NCBI GenBank assembly: GCA_002391235.1
Contig: DGRX01000021.1
Span: 50,524-114,523 of the forward strand
Direction of reading: 5' to 3'
Origin: Treponema sp. UBA4377
Lineage (GTDB): Bacteria > Spirochaetota > Spirochaetia > Treponematales > Treponemataceae
DNA: 64,000 bases
The position numbers and the translations under genes are program-made. Below are positions 50,882 to 59,701 of this stretch, in pieces. The stretch's first letter is position 1. Each line of letters begins with the position of its first letter. Below the pieces are notes generated by a model. That model worked only from the letters and a program-made list of their open reading frames with translations, was not told the origin of the DNA and did no database searches.

Positions 50882-50993
50882 GCCCCTAATTCTACTCGCG
50901 GCGCAAGTAAAAAACATTAAGTTTGTAACTTAATTTAAAAGCGCGGGCAAAACTTGCCTTTTGGCGCAAATGGCGTTATCTTTAATTGTAGAT

Positions 50994-51404
50994 ATGGCGA
51001 ATTTTAAAATCAGTCCGACATTCGCTTTTCCCGTAATCGACGCGCCGGCAACTTCAAAGCGGCTCAAGGAGCTGCGCGAAAAGCGCAATATTTCGATAGC
51101 GCAAATTCAAAAGCTTTTTGGAATGGAAAATCCGCAATCAATTTACATTTGGGAAGACGAGCGGGAAAAATTTTTGCCCCGCTTGGACAACCTTGTCGTC
51201 CTTGCGAAGCTTTACAAAGTTTCGATCGATGAGATGATAGTGACAAAAATGCGGCCCTCAAAAGAAGACCGCATTTGCTCGCGACGCGAGCCGCCTTACG
51301 CAATCGCGCAAGAAACGCTGGACTTTATCGCGCAAAACGCAAGCCCCGCCACCATTCAAGCGCTGGAAGAATATTTTGGATGCGGTATTAGCGTTGGCCC
51401 CTAA
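50994..51404 (+). CDS. XRE-family transcriptional regulator, 136 aa
   Basis: The start at 50994 gives MANFKISPTFAFPVIDAPAT; an upstream ATG at 50961 is less likely. The helix-turn-helix spans about residues 22-75 (LKELREKRNISIAQIQKLFGMENPQSIYIWEDEREKFLPRLDNLVVLAKLYKVSIDEMI, quoted in part). The C-terminal 45 residues are helical. It diverges from the ORF6N gene. Targets are unknown. Its end overlaps the convergent TSCPD gene by 4 bases. Confidence 0.82.
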   Translation: MANFKISPTFAFPVIDAPATSKRLKELREKRNISIAQIQKLFGMENPQSIYIWEDEREKFLPRLDNLVVLAKLYKVSIDEMIVTKMRPSKEDRICSRREPPYAIAQETLDFIAQNASPATIQALEEYFGCGISVGP

Positions 51405-51649
51405 GCCGTCGCTTGTTCTATGGCCTGCGCGAATTGGTCGGCGCAAGAAGTGCCGCGGCCCTTGCAGTCGTTGCCCCGCAAAATGCCGGCGATTTCCTTG
51501 GCGTCGCGGCCCTCGACCAAGCGGCCAATCGCCTTCAGGTTTCCGTTGCAGCCGCCCTTGAATTGAACGTTGCGAAGCTTTCCGTCCTCCAAGTCAAAGT
51601 CAAGCTGGACCGAGCAAACGCCCTGCGGCTTGAATGTCACATGTTCCAT
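51401..51649 (-). CDS. TSCPD-domain protein (TIGR03905 type)
   Basis: The start at 51649 has GAGGAG upstream. The 82-residue protein reads MEHVTFKPQGVCSVQLDFDLEDGKLRNVQFKGGCNGNLKAIGRLVEGRDA (in part) and ends with CKGRGTSCADQFAQAI, the TSCPD-like motif (here TSCAD). The domain also occurs at the end of ribonucleotide reductases, where it carries cysteines; the free-standing form has no known role. Confidence 0.85.
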   Translation of the reverse strand: MEHVTFKPQGVCSVQLDFDLEDGKLRNVQFKGGCNGNLKAIGRLVEGRDAKEIAGILRGNDCKGRGTSCADQFAQAIEQATA

Positions 51650-51926
51650 AAAATTCTCCTCGCGCCTATTTTGGCGCATCAAGCGCGTTCTGTAAATACC
51701 AAGACTTCCGCATTATGGCAAGACAACAAAAAACGCTCTCGCGGAAATTCAAACGGCTGCTCACGAGGTACTTTTAGGGCAAAGAATTGAGCTTAACGTG
51801 TCCTAAGTTCGCCCCGTTTGCCTTTCCGCTACGCGTTTTTCAATCGTTTGTAAAGCGGAAGTCCGGGCAACCGCTACGGAAGGAGGTAAAAACGCGCCAA
51901 CTGGAAGCGTTTTATATTTTTCAGCC
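51650..51926. other. Gap upstream of the lacI-type gene with a possible stem
   Basis: No gene is seen in this stretch. It holds an inverted repeat cgcgttttt (about 51833-51841) and aaaaacgcg (51889-51897) enclosing a smaller stem gcgg/ccgc. The nested form could be a small structured RNA or a remnant. It lies before, not after, the lacI promoter. Confidence 0.3.
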
Positions 51927-51955
51927 TTGACAGACACAAAAAAAAGGCGTAATAT
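51927..51955 (+). promoter_or_regulatory. Strong promoter of the LacI-type gene
   Basis: TTGACA (51927-51932), a 17-nt spacer and TAATAT (51950-51955). A small dyad, gtgctcgcac, lies just after the expected transcription start (51968-51977 region) and could be an operator for autoregulation. Confidence 0.8.
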
Positions 51956-52018
51956 TCTTTCACCGTGCTCGCACACGATATGAAAATTTGGCGAAATTTA
52001 AAGGTTTGGAGACCATAA

Positions 52019-53044
52019 ATGCCGGTGACGATTAAGGACATTGCGAAAGCCGCGGGAGTTTCGCGGGGAACGGTTGACCGCGTTTTGCACAACCGGCCCG
52101 GCGTCAACGCGCAAGTGGCGGAACAAATACGCGAGCTTGCGCAAAAGATGGGCTTTGTTCCAAACCGCGCCGGAAAAATCCTGGCCGCGCGCAAGCAGCA
52201 AATAAAATTCGGCTGCCTTTTGCCCGACAAGTCCATCCCGTTTTTTGACGACGTAATCAAGGGAATCCAGCGCGCGCAACGAGAGCTTTTGGACTACAAC
52301 GTAAGCGTCGAAATCGTTCACGCCGCCCGCTACGACACGGAAACGCACGTAAAGGCCTTGCAGTCGATGGCCAAAAAAAATTACTCCGGCCTTTGCGTGA
52401 CGACTTTGGACACGCCGCAAGTTCAACTAGAAGTGAACAAAATCGCGCAAAAAGGAATTCCCGTCGTAAGCGTAAACACCGACATACCCGACAGCGGCCG
52501 CATTTGCTATGTGGGAACGGACTACCAGCGCTCGGGCCAGGCCGCAGCCGGAATGCTGAACTTGATTCATCCGCAAAAACTAAACGCGCTGATCATCGCA
52601 GGCTCCTACAACATCCGCGGCCACAAGGAGCGCATCAAAGGATTTTTGGCCGGCCTTGACGCGCACAAAATCGAATACGACGTTTGCGCCAAAATCGAGT
52701 CCTTGGACAGCGACGACGTTTCCTACAAAGAAACCTTGCGCGCGCTAAAAGAAAACCCTTCGATAAATTGCATCTTCATAGCGGCGGCCGGAGTCGGCGG
52801 AGTTTGCCGCGCGGTTCAAGATTGCGGAAAGGAAAAAATCCGCGTCTTGGCCTTTGACACCGTTCCGCAAGTAATAAAATACCTCAACAGCGGCCTCATC
52901 GACTTTACGATTGACCAGGAGCCAGAGACGCAAGGCTACATGGGAATCCAGCGCCTTTTTTCTTGGCTCATGGAGGAAGGAAAGCGCGAGCCGCAAGACT
53001 ACATCACAAAGACCGTGATTAAAATCGCGGAAAACATTGACTAA
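52019..53044 (+). CDS. LacI-family regulator, probably of xylo-oligomer use
   Basis: The N-terminal LacI helix-turn-helix is clear: TIKDIAKAAGVSRGTVDRVLHNRPGVNAQVAEQI. Residues about 62-341 are a periplasmic-binding-protein-like sugar domain (FGCLLPDKSIPFFDDVIKGIQRAQ, GLCVTTLDTPQV, YVGTDYQRSGQAAAGM, IDFTIDQEPETQGYMGI). GGAGA precedes the ATG. The next gene, 43 bp on, encodes a GH120 beta-xylosidase, so xylose or a xylo-oligomer is the likely effector; this is inference. Confidence 0.9.
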   Translation: MPVTIKDIAKAAGVSRGTVDRVLHNRPGVNAQVAEQIRELAQKMGFVPNRAGKILAARKQQIKFGCLLPDKSIPFFDDVIKGIQRAQRELLDYNVSVEIVHAARYDTETHVKALQSMAKKNYSGLCVTTLDTPQVQLEVNKIAQKGIPVVSVNTDIPDSGRICYVGTDYQRSGQAAAGMLNLIHPQKLNALIIAGSYNIRGHKERIKGFLAGLDAHKIEYDVCAKIESLDSDDVSYKETLRALKENPSINCIFIAAAGVGGVCRAVQDCGKEKIRVLAFDTVPQVIKYLNSGLIDFTIDQEPETQGYMGIQRLFSWLMEEGKREPQDYITKTVIKIAENID

Positions 53045-53051
53045 AAATTTT

Positions 53052-53081
53052 TTCCAAAATTCTTCAAAAGGATGGTAGAAT
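53052..53081 (+). promoter_or_regulatory. Promoter of the GH120 gene
   Basis: TTCCAA (53052-53057), an 18-nt spacer and an extended -10 TGGTAGAAT (hexamer 53076-53081) end 6 nt before the ATG. No Shine-Dalgarno is present. Confidence 0.5.
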
Positions 53082-53087
53082 TATAAT

Positions 53088-55187
53088 ATGGAATATTTTG
53101 TAAAAACCACCGGTTCAGACTTTAACGACGGAACGGAATCATCTCCGTTTAAGACAATTTCAAAAGCCGCCGCCCTGGCGCAAGCTGGCGACACAGTCAC
53201 GGTTTTTGGCGGAACATACCGCGAATGGGTTCGACCGCAAAACGGCGGCCGAAACGACAACGAGCGAATCGTTTACCGCGCGGCCAAAGGCGAGCGTCCA
53301 GTAATCAAAGGCTCGGAAGAAGTCAGCGGCTGGAAAAACGAAGGCGGCTCCGTTTGGAGCGCGACCGTTCCAAACACAATATGGACAAAGGGCGGCGGAA
53401 ACGGCGTCAACCCGTTCGCAAAGCCCGTCTGGGGCGACTGGGTAGTTTGGCCGCTTGAAAAGCCCGTTCACCTTGGAGACGTTTACATAAACGGAAAATC
53501 CTTGTACGAAGCGATGTCGCTTGAAGAAGTCCGCTCACCCAAAAAACGGACGGAAGGCTTTAACCCGCCGTGGACAAAACATGCCGAGCCGATTTTGGAA
53601 CCAGAAAAAACGGTCTACCAATGGTTCGCCCAAGTGTCAAACGAAGAGACGAAAATTTACGCAAACTTCCAAGAGCTTGACCCCAACAAGGAATTGGTCG
53701 AAATAAGCGTCCGCCAAAGCTGCTTTTACCCCGACAAAACCGGCTTGGACTACATCACGCTTGACGGCTTTGAAATTTGTCAGGCCGCAAGCCCCTGGGC
53801 GCCGCCGACAGCCGACCAGCCCGGAATGATCGGACCGCATTGGGCAAAGGGCTGGATTATCCAAAACTGCGTCGTTCACGACGCAAAGTGCTCGGCGATC
53901 AGCTTGGGAAAAGAGGCTTCGACAGGCGACAACGACTGTACCAAATTCCGCGAAAAGCCCGGCTACCAATTCCAAATGGAAGCGGTCTTTAAGGCGCTGC
54001 AGGCTGGCTGGAGCAAGGAAAAAATCGGCGGCCACATCGTGCGCGACAACGAGATTTACGACTGCGGCCAAAACGGAATCGTGGGCCACATGGGCTGCGC
54101 CTTTAGCGTGATTGAACGCAACCACATTTACAACATCGCCGTAAAGCATGAATACTTTGGCTACGAAATTGGCGGCATTAAATTCCACGCCGCCATCGAC
54201 ACGATAATCCGCAACAACAACATCCACAACTGCACGCTGGGAACTTGGCTTGACTGGGAAACTCAGGGAACGCGAATCTCAAGCAACTTGTACTACGCCA
54301 ACGACCGCGACTTGATGGTGGAAGTTTCGCACGGGCCTTACATCGTTGACAACAACATTTTCGCAAGCGCCTACAACTTTGACAACATCTCTCAGGGAGG
54401 AGCGTATGTCCACAACTTGTGCCTGGGAACGATGCGCCGCGAGCAAGTCATGGACCGAGCCACGCCCTACCATTATCCGCACTCTACCGCGCCGCTGGGA
54501 ACCGCGCTGATTTTTAGCGGCGACGACCGCGTGACGAAAAACATTTATGTCGGCGGAGCAGAGACATGGACCGAGCAGTCTAAAAGCGGAACGGATTCAT
54601 ACAACCAAAATTTGTTCTTGACTTCGATGGGCTCTTGGCTCTTTGACTTTGCGGGCGCTCCAAGAGAGGACAACAAGGAAAAGTACGACGCAGCCTTTAA
54701 GGCGATAAAGGCGCTTTTTGAAACGACGGAATTTACAAAAGCGGCCAGCGCGGCGTCTTTTTCCGACTACAAGGCCAGCGTAAAAAAATCTGGCGACGGC
54801 GACCACGACGTCTTTATGCGAGTCCAGCAAGCGGTTTACATAAAGGAAAACCATTACTGTGGCGGCGCCGCTAGGTTTGCGGAAGAAAAGGCTTTTACTG
54901 AATGTGACAAAAACCCCAACGCAAAAATTGTCGTAGAAGGAAAAAAGACTTGGCTGGAATTTACCGCGGACGAAAAGCTTTTGTCATCCGGCGCCGCCCT
55001 TGTGTCCACAAAAGACTTTGCCGCCACCCGAATAAGCGCCGCGCGTTTTGACGGCGCCGACGGAAACGACATTGTTTTTGACAAAGACATTTTGGGAGAA
55101 AGCCGCGTCCAAGGAAAAGCCATCCCCGGCCCCTTCGCGCAGTTGAAGGCCGGCGCGAACAAGATTCTAGTCTGGGAAGAAAAATAA
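53088..55187 (+). CDS. GH120 family beta-xylosidase, intracellular
   Basis: The 699-residue sequence has no signal peptide and follows the parallel beta-helix GH120 family closely from start to end (MEYFVKTTGSDFNDGTESSPFKTISKAA, GDTVTVFGGTYREWV, ADQPGMIGPHWAKGWII, SAISLGKEASTG). By comparison with the characterised XylC of Thermoanaerobacterium, as I recall it, the nucleophile is D389 in TWLDWETQGTR and the acid/base is E412 in MVEVSHGPY. The enzyme would cut xylo-oligomers to xylose in the cytoplasm. It sits behind the LacI-type gene. Confidence 0.87.
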   Translation: MEYFVKTTGSDFNDGTESSPFKTISKAAALAQAGDTVTVFGGTYREWVRPQNGGRNDNERIVYRAAKGERPVIKGSEEVSGWKNEGGSVWSATVPNTIWTKGGGNGVNPFAKPVWGDWVVWPLEKPVHLGDVYINGKSLYEAMSLEEVRSPKKRTEGFNPPWTKHAEPILEPEKTVYQWFAQVSNEETKIYANFQELDPNKELVEISVRQSCFYPDKTGLDYITLDGFEICQAASPWAPPTADQPGMIGPHWAKGWIIQNCVVHDAKCSAISLGKEASTGDNDCTKFREKPGYQFQMEAVFKALQAGWSKEKIGGHIVRDNEIYDCGQNGIVGHMGCAFSVIERNHIYNIAVKHEYFGYEIGGIKFHAAIDTIIRNNNIHNCTLGTWLDWETQGTRISSNLYYANDRDLMVEVSHGPYIVDNNIFASAYNFDNISQGGAYVHNLCLGTMRREQVMDRATPYHYPHSTAPLGTALIFSGDDRVTKNIYVGGAETWTEQSKSGTDSYNQNLFLTSMGSWLFDFAGAPREDNKEKYDAAFKAIKALFETTEFTKAASAASFSDYKASVKKSGDGDHDVFMRVQQAVYIKENHYCGGAARFAEEKAFTECDKNPNAKIVVEGKKTWLEFTADEKLLSSGAALVSTKDFAATRISAARFDGADGNDIVFDKDILGESRVQGKAIPGPFAQLKAGANKILVWEEK

Positions 55188-55410
55188 AACACGCGAAGCG
55201 AAATTGGCAGCCTCAGAACGAGCGGCAAGCCTTTTTGACTGGGAGTGTAGCGGCAAGATAAACTGAAACAAGCCCAAAATTGTATGATTGCCGCATAAGC
55301 AGCAACATTCGCGCTACGTTCCGTTTTGCTATTGGAAGTTTATCCAACTGCGCTCTTGCGAGCGCTGGCAATCGCAACCAAGCTCGCGCGAACAGCTGCG
55401 CTTGTGGAAA
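55188..55410. other. Gap between GH120 gene and exported protein gene
   Basis: No gene, clear terminator or RNA was recognised in this 223-base stretch. It holds only short imperfect inverted repeats. Confidence 0.4.
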
Positions 55411-56523
55411 TTACTCCATTTTGCACGAATAGCTTTTTGCCATTTTGTCAAAATAGCCGCGGTTGGCTTGGTAGTCGTCGGTGTAAACCGCGAGCGAAAA
55501 GCAGCCGTAAAGGTTTGAGGCGGCGGCTCTTAAAGTCTTTATGTCCGTGATGAATTTGCGCGTCTTTGGATTGTAAGTCCTTGAATTGATTTTGATTTTT
55601 CCGCCGCCAACGTGAACGTCAAGCGAGGACCAATCATTATAAGCGTAGTTTTTGCTTGTGGCGAACAGGCGCAAAATTCGGGCTATGGTTTGCGCATGGC
55701 CGGCGGCCTCGCCCTCGGGCAAGGCCAGCGACTGCAGCGACGCAATCGCGCAGTCGCCAAGCGTCCAGACGCTTGCGCCGGCCAAAGACCAGTTTTTGTC
55801 GGCCAAGACGCTTTGGGAAAGCGCGGCGCTTTTTCCGATTTCAACGCGAAGGGTCAAACTTTCTTTTTTTGCGCCCTTGACTTCTTTTGCCGCGCGCTTT
55901 GCCGTTCCATTTGCCGCAACCGCGGGCGAAACAAATTCCGCAAAAGACTTGTCAGCTGAACTTTCCAAGCGGCCGATTGTGGCAATCGTAAAAACATCCT
56001 TTCCGGCGTAGTCAACGATTTTTTTTAGGTTGAAAATCGGAACGGCCGCGTCGTAAAGCATTCTCACCGGGCCGCCAAAAGCCTCGTAGTCGTCCGAAAC
56101 AAAAACGCCGGCCTGCATAAAAGGAGCGGCGGCCTTTTCGTAGTCAACCAAAGGCGGCTCTATCAACTTGGCGCGGCGGCCGCTCAACTCGTAAAGCAAG
56201 TCGTGAATGTAGTTCACTATCGCGACGTCATCTTGCTGCGGCGGAACCACAAAGCGCTCGCCTGTCAGTTCCATGCGGCCGTTTTTTTGCGTGACAGAAA
56301 AAAGCATGTCGATGTTTTTTTCGGCAAGGCTTTCTGTCGGCGGAGCGTAGTAGCGCGCTTCGTAAGTCGAGTCGTCGTAGTAAAGAAAGCCGATGTAGCT
56401 TTCGCGGTTAAAAGATGAGTCGCGGTAATAAACATATTCTCCGCTTGCGTCGGGCAAGGCGAAAAGATTCGCGGCCGCAAAAAGCGCGGCGGCAAAGAGC
56501 GTGATTTTTTTAAGCGGTTTCAT
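55411..56523 (-). CDS. Unknown exported protein, 370 aa
   Basis: The start at 56523 gives a signal peptide, MKPLKKITLFAAALFAAANLFA, and a mature protein beginning LPDASGEYVYYRDSSFNRESYIGFLYYDDSTYEARYY. I do not recognise a family; the pattern of short strands and AVYTDDYQANRGYF near the end gives no function. It follows the VIT/vWA gene by 76 nt and is probably part of the same unit, though TTGCGC, 17 nt and TAAAAT (56531-56559) could be its own promoter, ending 7 nt before the ATG. Confidence 0.65.
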   Translation of the reverse strand: MKPLKKITLFAAALFAAANLFALPDASGEYVYYRDSSFNRESYIGFLYYDDSTYEARYYAPPTESLAEKNIDMLFSVTQKNGRMELTGERFVVPPQQDDVAIVNYIHDLLYELSGRRAKLIEPPLVDYEKAAAPFMQAGVFVSDDYEAFGGPVRMLYDAAVPIFNLKKIVDYAGKDVFTIATIGRLESSADKSFAEFVSPAVAANGTAKRAAKEVKGAKKESLTLRVEIGKSAALSQSVLADKNWSLAGASVWTLGDCAIASLQSLALPEGEAAGHAQTIARILRLFATSKNYAYNDWSSLDVHVGGGKIKINSRTYNPKTRKFITDIKTLRAAASNLYGCFSLAVYTDDYQANRGYFDKMAKSYSCKME

Positions 56524-56530
56524 ATGGCAC

Positions 56531-56559
56531 ATTTTAGCGGATTTTCCTTGCGCGCGCAA
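56531..56559 (-). promoter_or_regulatory. Predicted promoter of the 370-aa exported protein
   Basis: Minus strand TTGCGC (56554-56559), 17-nt spacer, TAAAAT (56531-56536), then 7 nt to the ATG. Confidence 0.45.
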
Positions 56560-56599
56560 CATCGCGCCGCGCGTTGCCAACGCGCAAGACAGTCAGTTT

Positions 56600-59500
56600 T
56601 CACCACTCCACGTTCCCAATTAAGAAAACTTCCTTCTTATCCACAAGCTGCAAGGTAAGAATTTCCTTTTTTTGATTGGGCCGGCCAAAGTTTGTGTAAA
56701 CTTCCGCTTGAACCGTAACAGGCTGCAAAAATTTTTGCTGGTGGTTTGCAAAATAGTTGGCTTCTATCTTTAATTTTCCGCCGGGAAATTTCTTTATGCA
56801 GAATTCTTCCGGTCCGTAGCCCTGCGTAAAATCGCGCGAAAGGCGGCCGCCGTTGGCTGTAAGCTTGTTTGAGTAAAAGCATTTTTCGCCGTCTTTGTCG
56901 GTGACCCACAAGTCGATGTCGCAGTTGTCTGTGTTCCAAGTCAAGACGACCCTGACGTCCATGTCAAAGTTTTGCTTCAAGTCTTTGTCAATTGCCGAAA
57001 GATCCAGCGTTATTTTGTCGCGCTCGCAAGAGGCGATGATAGCGTTCATGTCGTTCAAGACGATTTGCTGAATTTCATCAAACCTTGGATCCCATTTTTT
57101 GCAAGCGACGGAATACAAGGCGTCAACCGCTTTTTGCGCCTCTCCCATTTGCCAATACGCCAAGCCCAAATCGCGCAAGAACTGCGGAGTTTCCGGCCTA
57201 AGCTGAACCAGGCGCTCAAAGACTGGAACGGCAAGGGAATGCATTTTTCTTTCGACAAGCTTGTTGGCAAGCGCGCGCAAAATGTCGGTGTTTTCCAAAT
57301 CCATCTCGGCAAGGTTTGAAAGAACGCGCAAAGCCCAATCATGCTTTCCCTCTTCAAAAAAGTAATCCGAAACTTCCATGTAAAAGGCCGGAGACGACTC
57401 ATATTCTTTTTTTAGCTCAAAGTATTTGTCGTACATCAATTCGGTCGGAGTCTTTTTCAAGTCCGCAAGGTATTTTGAATTTGGAGACCAAGCTTCCAAT
57501 TGTATTTTCGATTGGCCGCCCGATGAATGCTCGATGTTCGCGGACTTGCTCGCGCGGTTCAATCGCATCGTCACGGGAGCCGCGCCGTCATAAGAATTAC
57601 TGACCCCTTCAAAGGAATTAACTTCAAGGGTTTCGGGCAAAACCGCGGCGTCGTCATACACGCTTTCCGACGCGCTTTGCGAAGCGGCGGGCCTGCGCGA
57701 TTCCTGCCTGCCCTTTTCTTTTTTCATTTCCTTAAATTCTTGGGGGCTGGTGTTCCACCATTTTCTAAATCCCTCAAAATAGCGGTAAACGGATTCAGGA
57801 ACCTTTTTGTCTTGCCCGCCGTCAACCGGCTTGAACGCAGCGCCGCCACGGCCAACAATTCTATCATACTCCGCGCGCAAGTCTTTGTCGCTTTCGGGCG
57901 GAACGATTCCGTAGCGAACATAATCGCTCGCGCTGTCCAAAACGATTAGCGACGTGTCTTTTGTGACGACTCCGAATTTTTTTGCCAGCGAAATGATTTG
58001 CTCCTTGTTCTTGCCGTAGCTTTGCGAAAGGCTGTAAATCTTTTTTACGGCCCATTGGCGAGCGGCTTGGGCCGTTTCAATTCCGTCCACAGCCGAAACG
58101 TCAAACGAAACGCTTTCTTCGACTTTGTTTCCGTGGCCAAAACGCAAGGTGACTTTGCCGCTCTTTTTTTTCAACAAGCCGCAAAGCGAAAAGTCGTGGC
58201 CGACAATCGTTCCGTCCAAAGGATAGACTTGCTCGATCGCGCCCTCGTCATATTCCGCGCGGATCAAACGATACGGCTCGCGGGTCATATCCCAAAGCAT
58301 TTCGTCGATTTTTTCGCCGGCCCCGCAAAGGTTGACGTACTGACCGCCCCGCGCGTTGGCGATTGAAGAAAGCCAAGCGTGGTCGGCTGATGCAGAAGAA
58401 TTGATTGCGTAAACCCTCGCCAGTTTCTTGTCCGCGGGCGCGGCGGAAGCTTCGCTCCAATTCGCCAAGCCGTCGCTAAAGACCAAGACTTCTTCTGTTT
58501 CCAGCGCGGAAAAATCGTAAGACAAATTTGTCGCTCCGTCGTAGCTGAACGAGCGAATGAATTTTTCAAGCTTGTCAATGTCCGCTTCGCCTTCAATCTT
58601 AAACGATCGGCCGTCATGGATTTTTATCGAAAACGGAAAAACCCTTACAGTCGGATTTTCCAGCTCTTTTACGTAAGCTTTTAGCAATTGCAGCTCGCGG
58701 TCGATGTCGCGCTTTTGGCCGCTGGAAGAAACGTCCCACAAGACCGCGATCGTTTTTGGAAGCGGCTTTTCTTGCCCAAAAGCGGCGAGCGTCCGGCTGT
58801 AATAAAAGTATGTGTCCTTTCCAAGCGTTTGAATAAAGACGGGCCTTTCATAGGCGGGGGATGTTTTGGCAACTGAATTTGATTCAAGCGAAAACTGTAT
58901 CGGTTTTGTAAGTTCAATATCGGTTTTGGAAACGCTCGCCGTCCTTCCGCCGCGCATTCGCTCGAACGAAAAAGAATCCATACCGTCTTGGTTGTTGGCC
59001 CAAGAATGAGGGCTGGTTTCTTGGTCAAGAACCGTTATCGTAAAGTCAAACTTGTCCAAGCGGCCTTTTGGCAGGGCTGAAAAAACGTAAGTGTAATGTT
59101 CAGGCGCTTCCATGTTGGCGACCCAAGCTTGCGACTTTAGCTCGCTTTGATAGGTTATTTGAACGCGGCGGCTTCCGTTGGCTGGGAAAGGATAGACGCG
59201 GGTCCTGAAATTGTTGCCGCTTGTTTTTTCGACCAAGCCGGGATCGATTCCCTGGCGGACAACCGCCTCAAAAACTTGGCGGCCCTTGTCTTTTTCAACG
59301 ACAACGCCGTCGCGCATTTTTCCGTTAATGTCCAAGGCGTAACCGACCACGCTTTCGTTTTGGCCTAGCGGAAAGTCCAGCTGGCCTTCAAGGATTTGGT
59401 TCCCTTTGTTGACAAAAAGCATGTCCAATTTTGTCGTCGCGATGTTTCCCATTATCTCAACGTTGGCCGAAAGTTCCGAAAGGCGGATGGGATTTTCCTT

Positions 59501-59623
59501 GCCCTTGCGTTCCCCCAAAGGCTCCATGGAAATGCGGTTTTGGGCAAAAAGGCCTGGGCCAAAAAACGTTCCTGCAAGCGTGAAAAGCGCCAAAAAAAGC
59601 GCGTGTTTCTTTATGGTTTTCAT
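56600..59623 (-). CDS. Exported VIT and vWA domain protein with TPR and DUF2135
   Basis: The 1007-residue protein has a signal peptide (about 1-27). A VIT domain follows (IRLSELSANVEIMGNIATTKLDMLF, LDFPLGQNESVVGYALDINGKMRDGVVVEKDKGRQVFE, in part). The vWA domain starts KTIAVLWDVSSSGQKRD; its MIDAS motif DxSxS is D-V-S-S-S. TPR-like helices lie at about 800-880 (ALRVLSNLAEMDLENTDILRALA). The C-terminal DUF2135-like domain reads VRVVLTWNTDNCDIDLWVTDKDGEKCFYSNK. VIT-vWA proteins of this layout act in the envelope; the ligand is unknown. Confidence 0.85.
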   Translation of the reverse strand: MKTIKKHALFLALFTLAGTFFGPGLFAQNRISMEPLGERKGKENPIRLSELSANVEIMGNIATTKLDMLFVNKGNQILEGQLDFPLGQNESVVGYALDINGKMRDGVVVEKDKGRQVFEAVVRQGIDPGLVEKTSGNNFRTRVYPFPANGSRRVQITYQSELKSQAWVANMEAPEHYTYVFSALPKGRLDKFDFTITVLDQETSPHSWANNQDGMDSFSFERMRGGRTASVSKTDIELTKPIQFSLESNSVAKTSPAYERPVFIQTLGKDTYFYYSRTLAAFGQEKPLPKTIAVLWDVSSSGQKRDIDRELQLLKAYVKELENPTVRVFPFSIKIHDGRSFKIEGEADIDKLEKFIRSFSYDGATNLSYDFSALETEEVLVFSDGLANWSEASAAPADKKLARVYAINSSASADHAWLSSIANARGGQYVNLCGAGEKIDEMLWDMTREPYRLIRAEYDEGAIEQVYPLDGTIVGHDFSLCGLLKKKSGKVTLRFGHGNKVEESVSFDVSAVDGIETAQAARQWAVKKIYSLSQSYGKNKEQIISLAKKFGVVTKDTSLIVLDSASDYVRYGIVPPESDKDLRAEYDRIVGRGGAAFKPVDGGQDKKVPESVYRYFEGFRKWWNTSPQEFKEMKKEKGRQESRRPAASQSASESVYDDAAVLPETLEVNSFEGVSNSYDGAAPVTMRLNRASKSANIEHSSGGQSKIQLEAWSPNSKYLADLKKTPTELMYDKYFELKKEYESSPAFYMEVSDYFFEEGKHDWALRVLSNLAEMDLENTDILRALANKLVERKMHSLAVPVFERLVQLRPETPQFLRDLGLAYWQMGEAQKAVDALYSVACKKWDPRFDEIQQIVLNDMNAIIASCERDKITLDLSAIDKDLKQNFDMDVRVVLTWNTDNCDIDLWVTDKDGEKCFYSNKLTANGGRLSRDFTQGYGPEEFCIKKFPGGKLKIEANYFANHQQKFLQPVTVQAEVYTNFGRPNQKKEILTLQLVDKKEVFLIGNVEW

Positions 59624-59688
59624 ACTATATTAAACAATGAATGGTGTAAAAGGTTATAATATCTCTAGCAAAAGCGCTCAAAACGCGC

Positions 59689-59694
59689 TAAAAT
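59689..59694 (+). promoter_or_regulatory. -10-like box just before the M48 peptidase gene
   Basis: TAAAAT ends 7 nt before the ATG at 59702 and no Shine-Dalgarno is present. A second candidate, TATAAT at about 59655-59660, would give a 35-nt leader. Confidence 0.4.
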
Positions 59695-59701
59695 CAACAT
59701 T

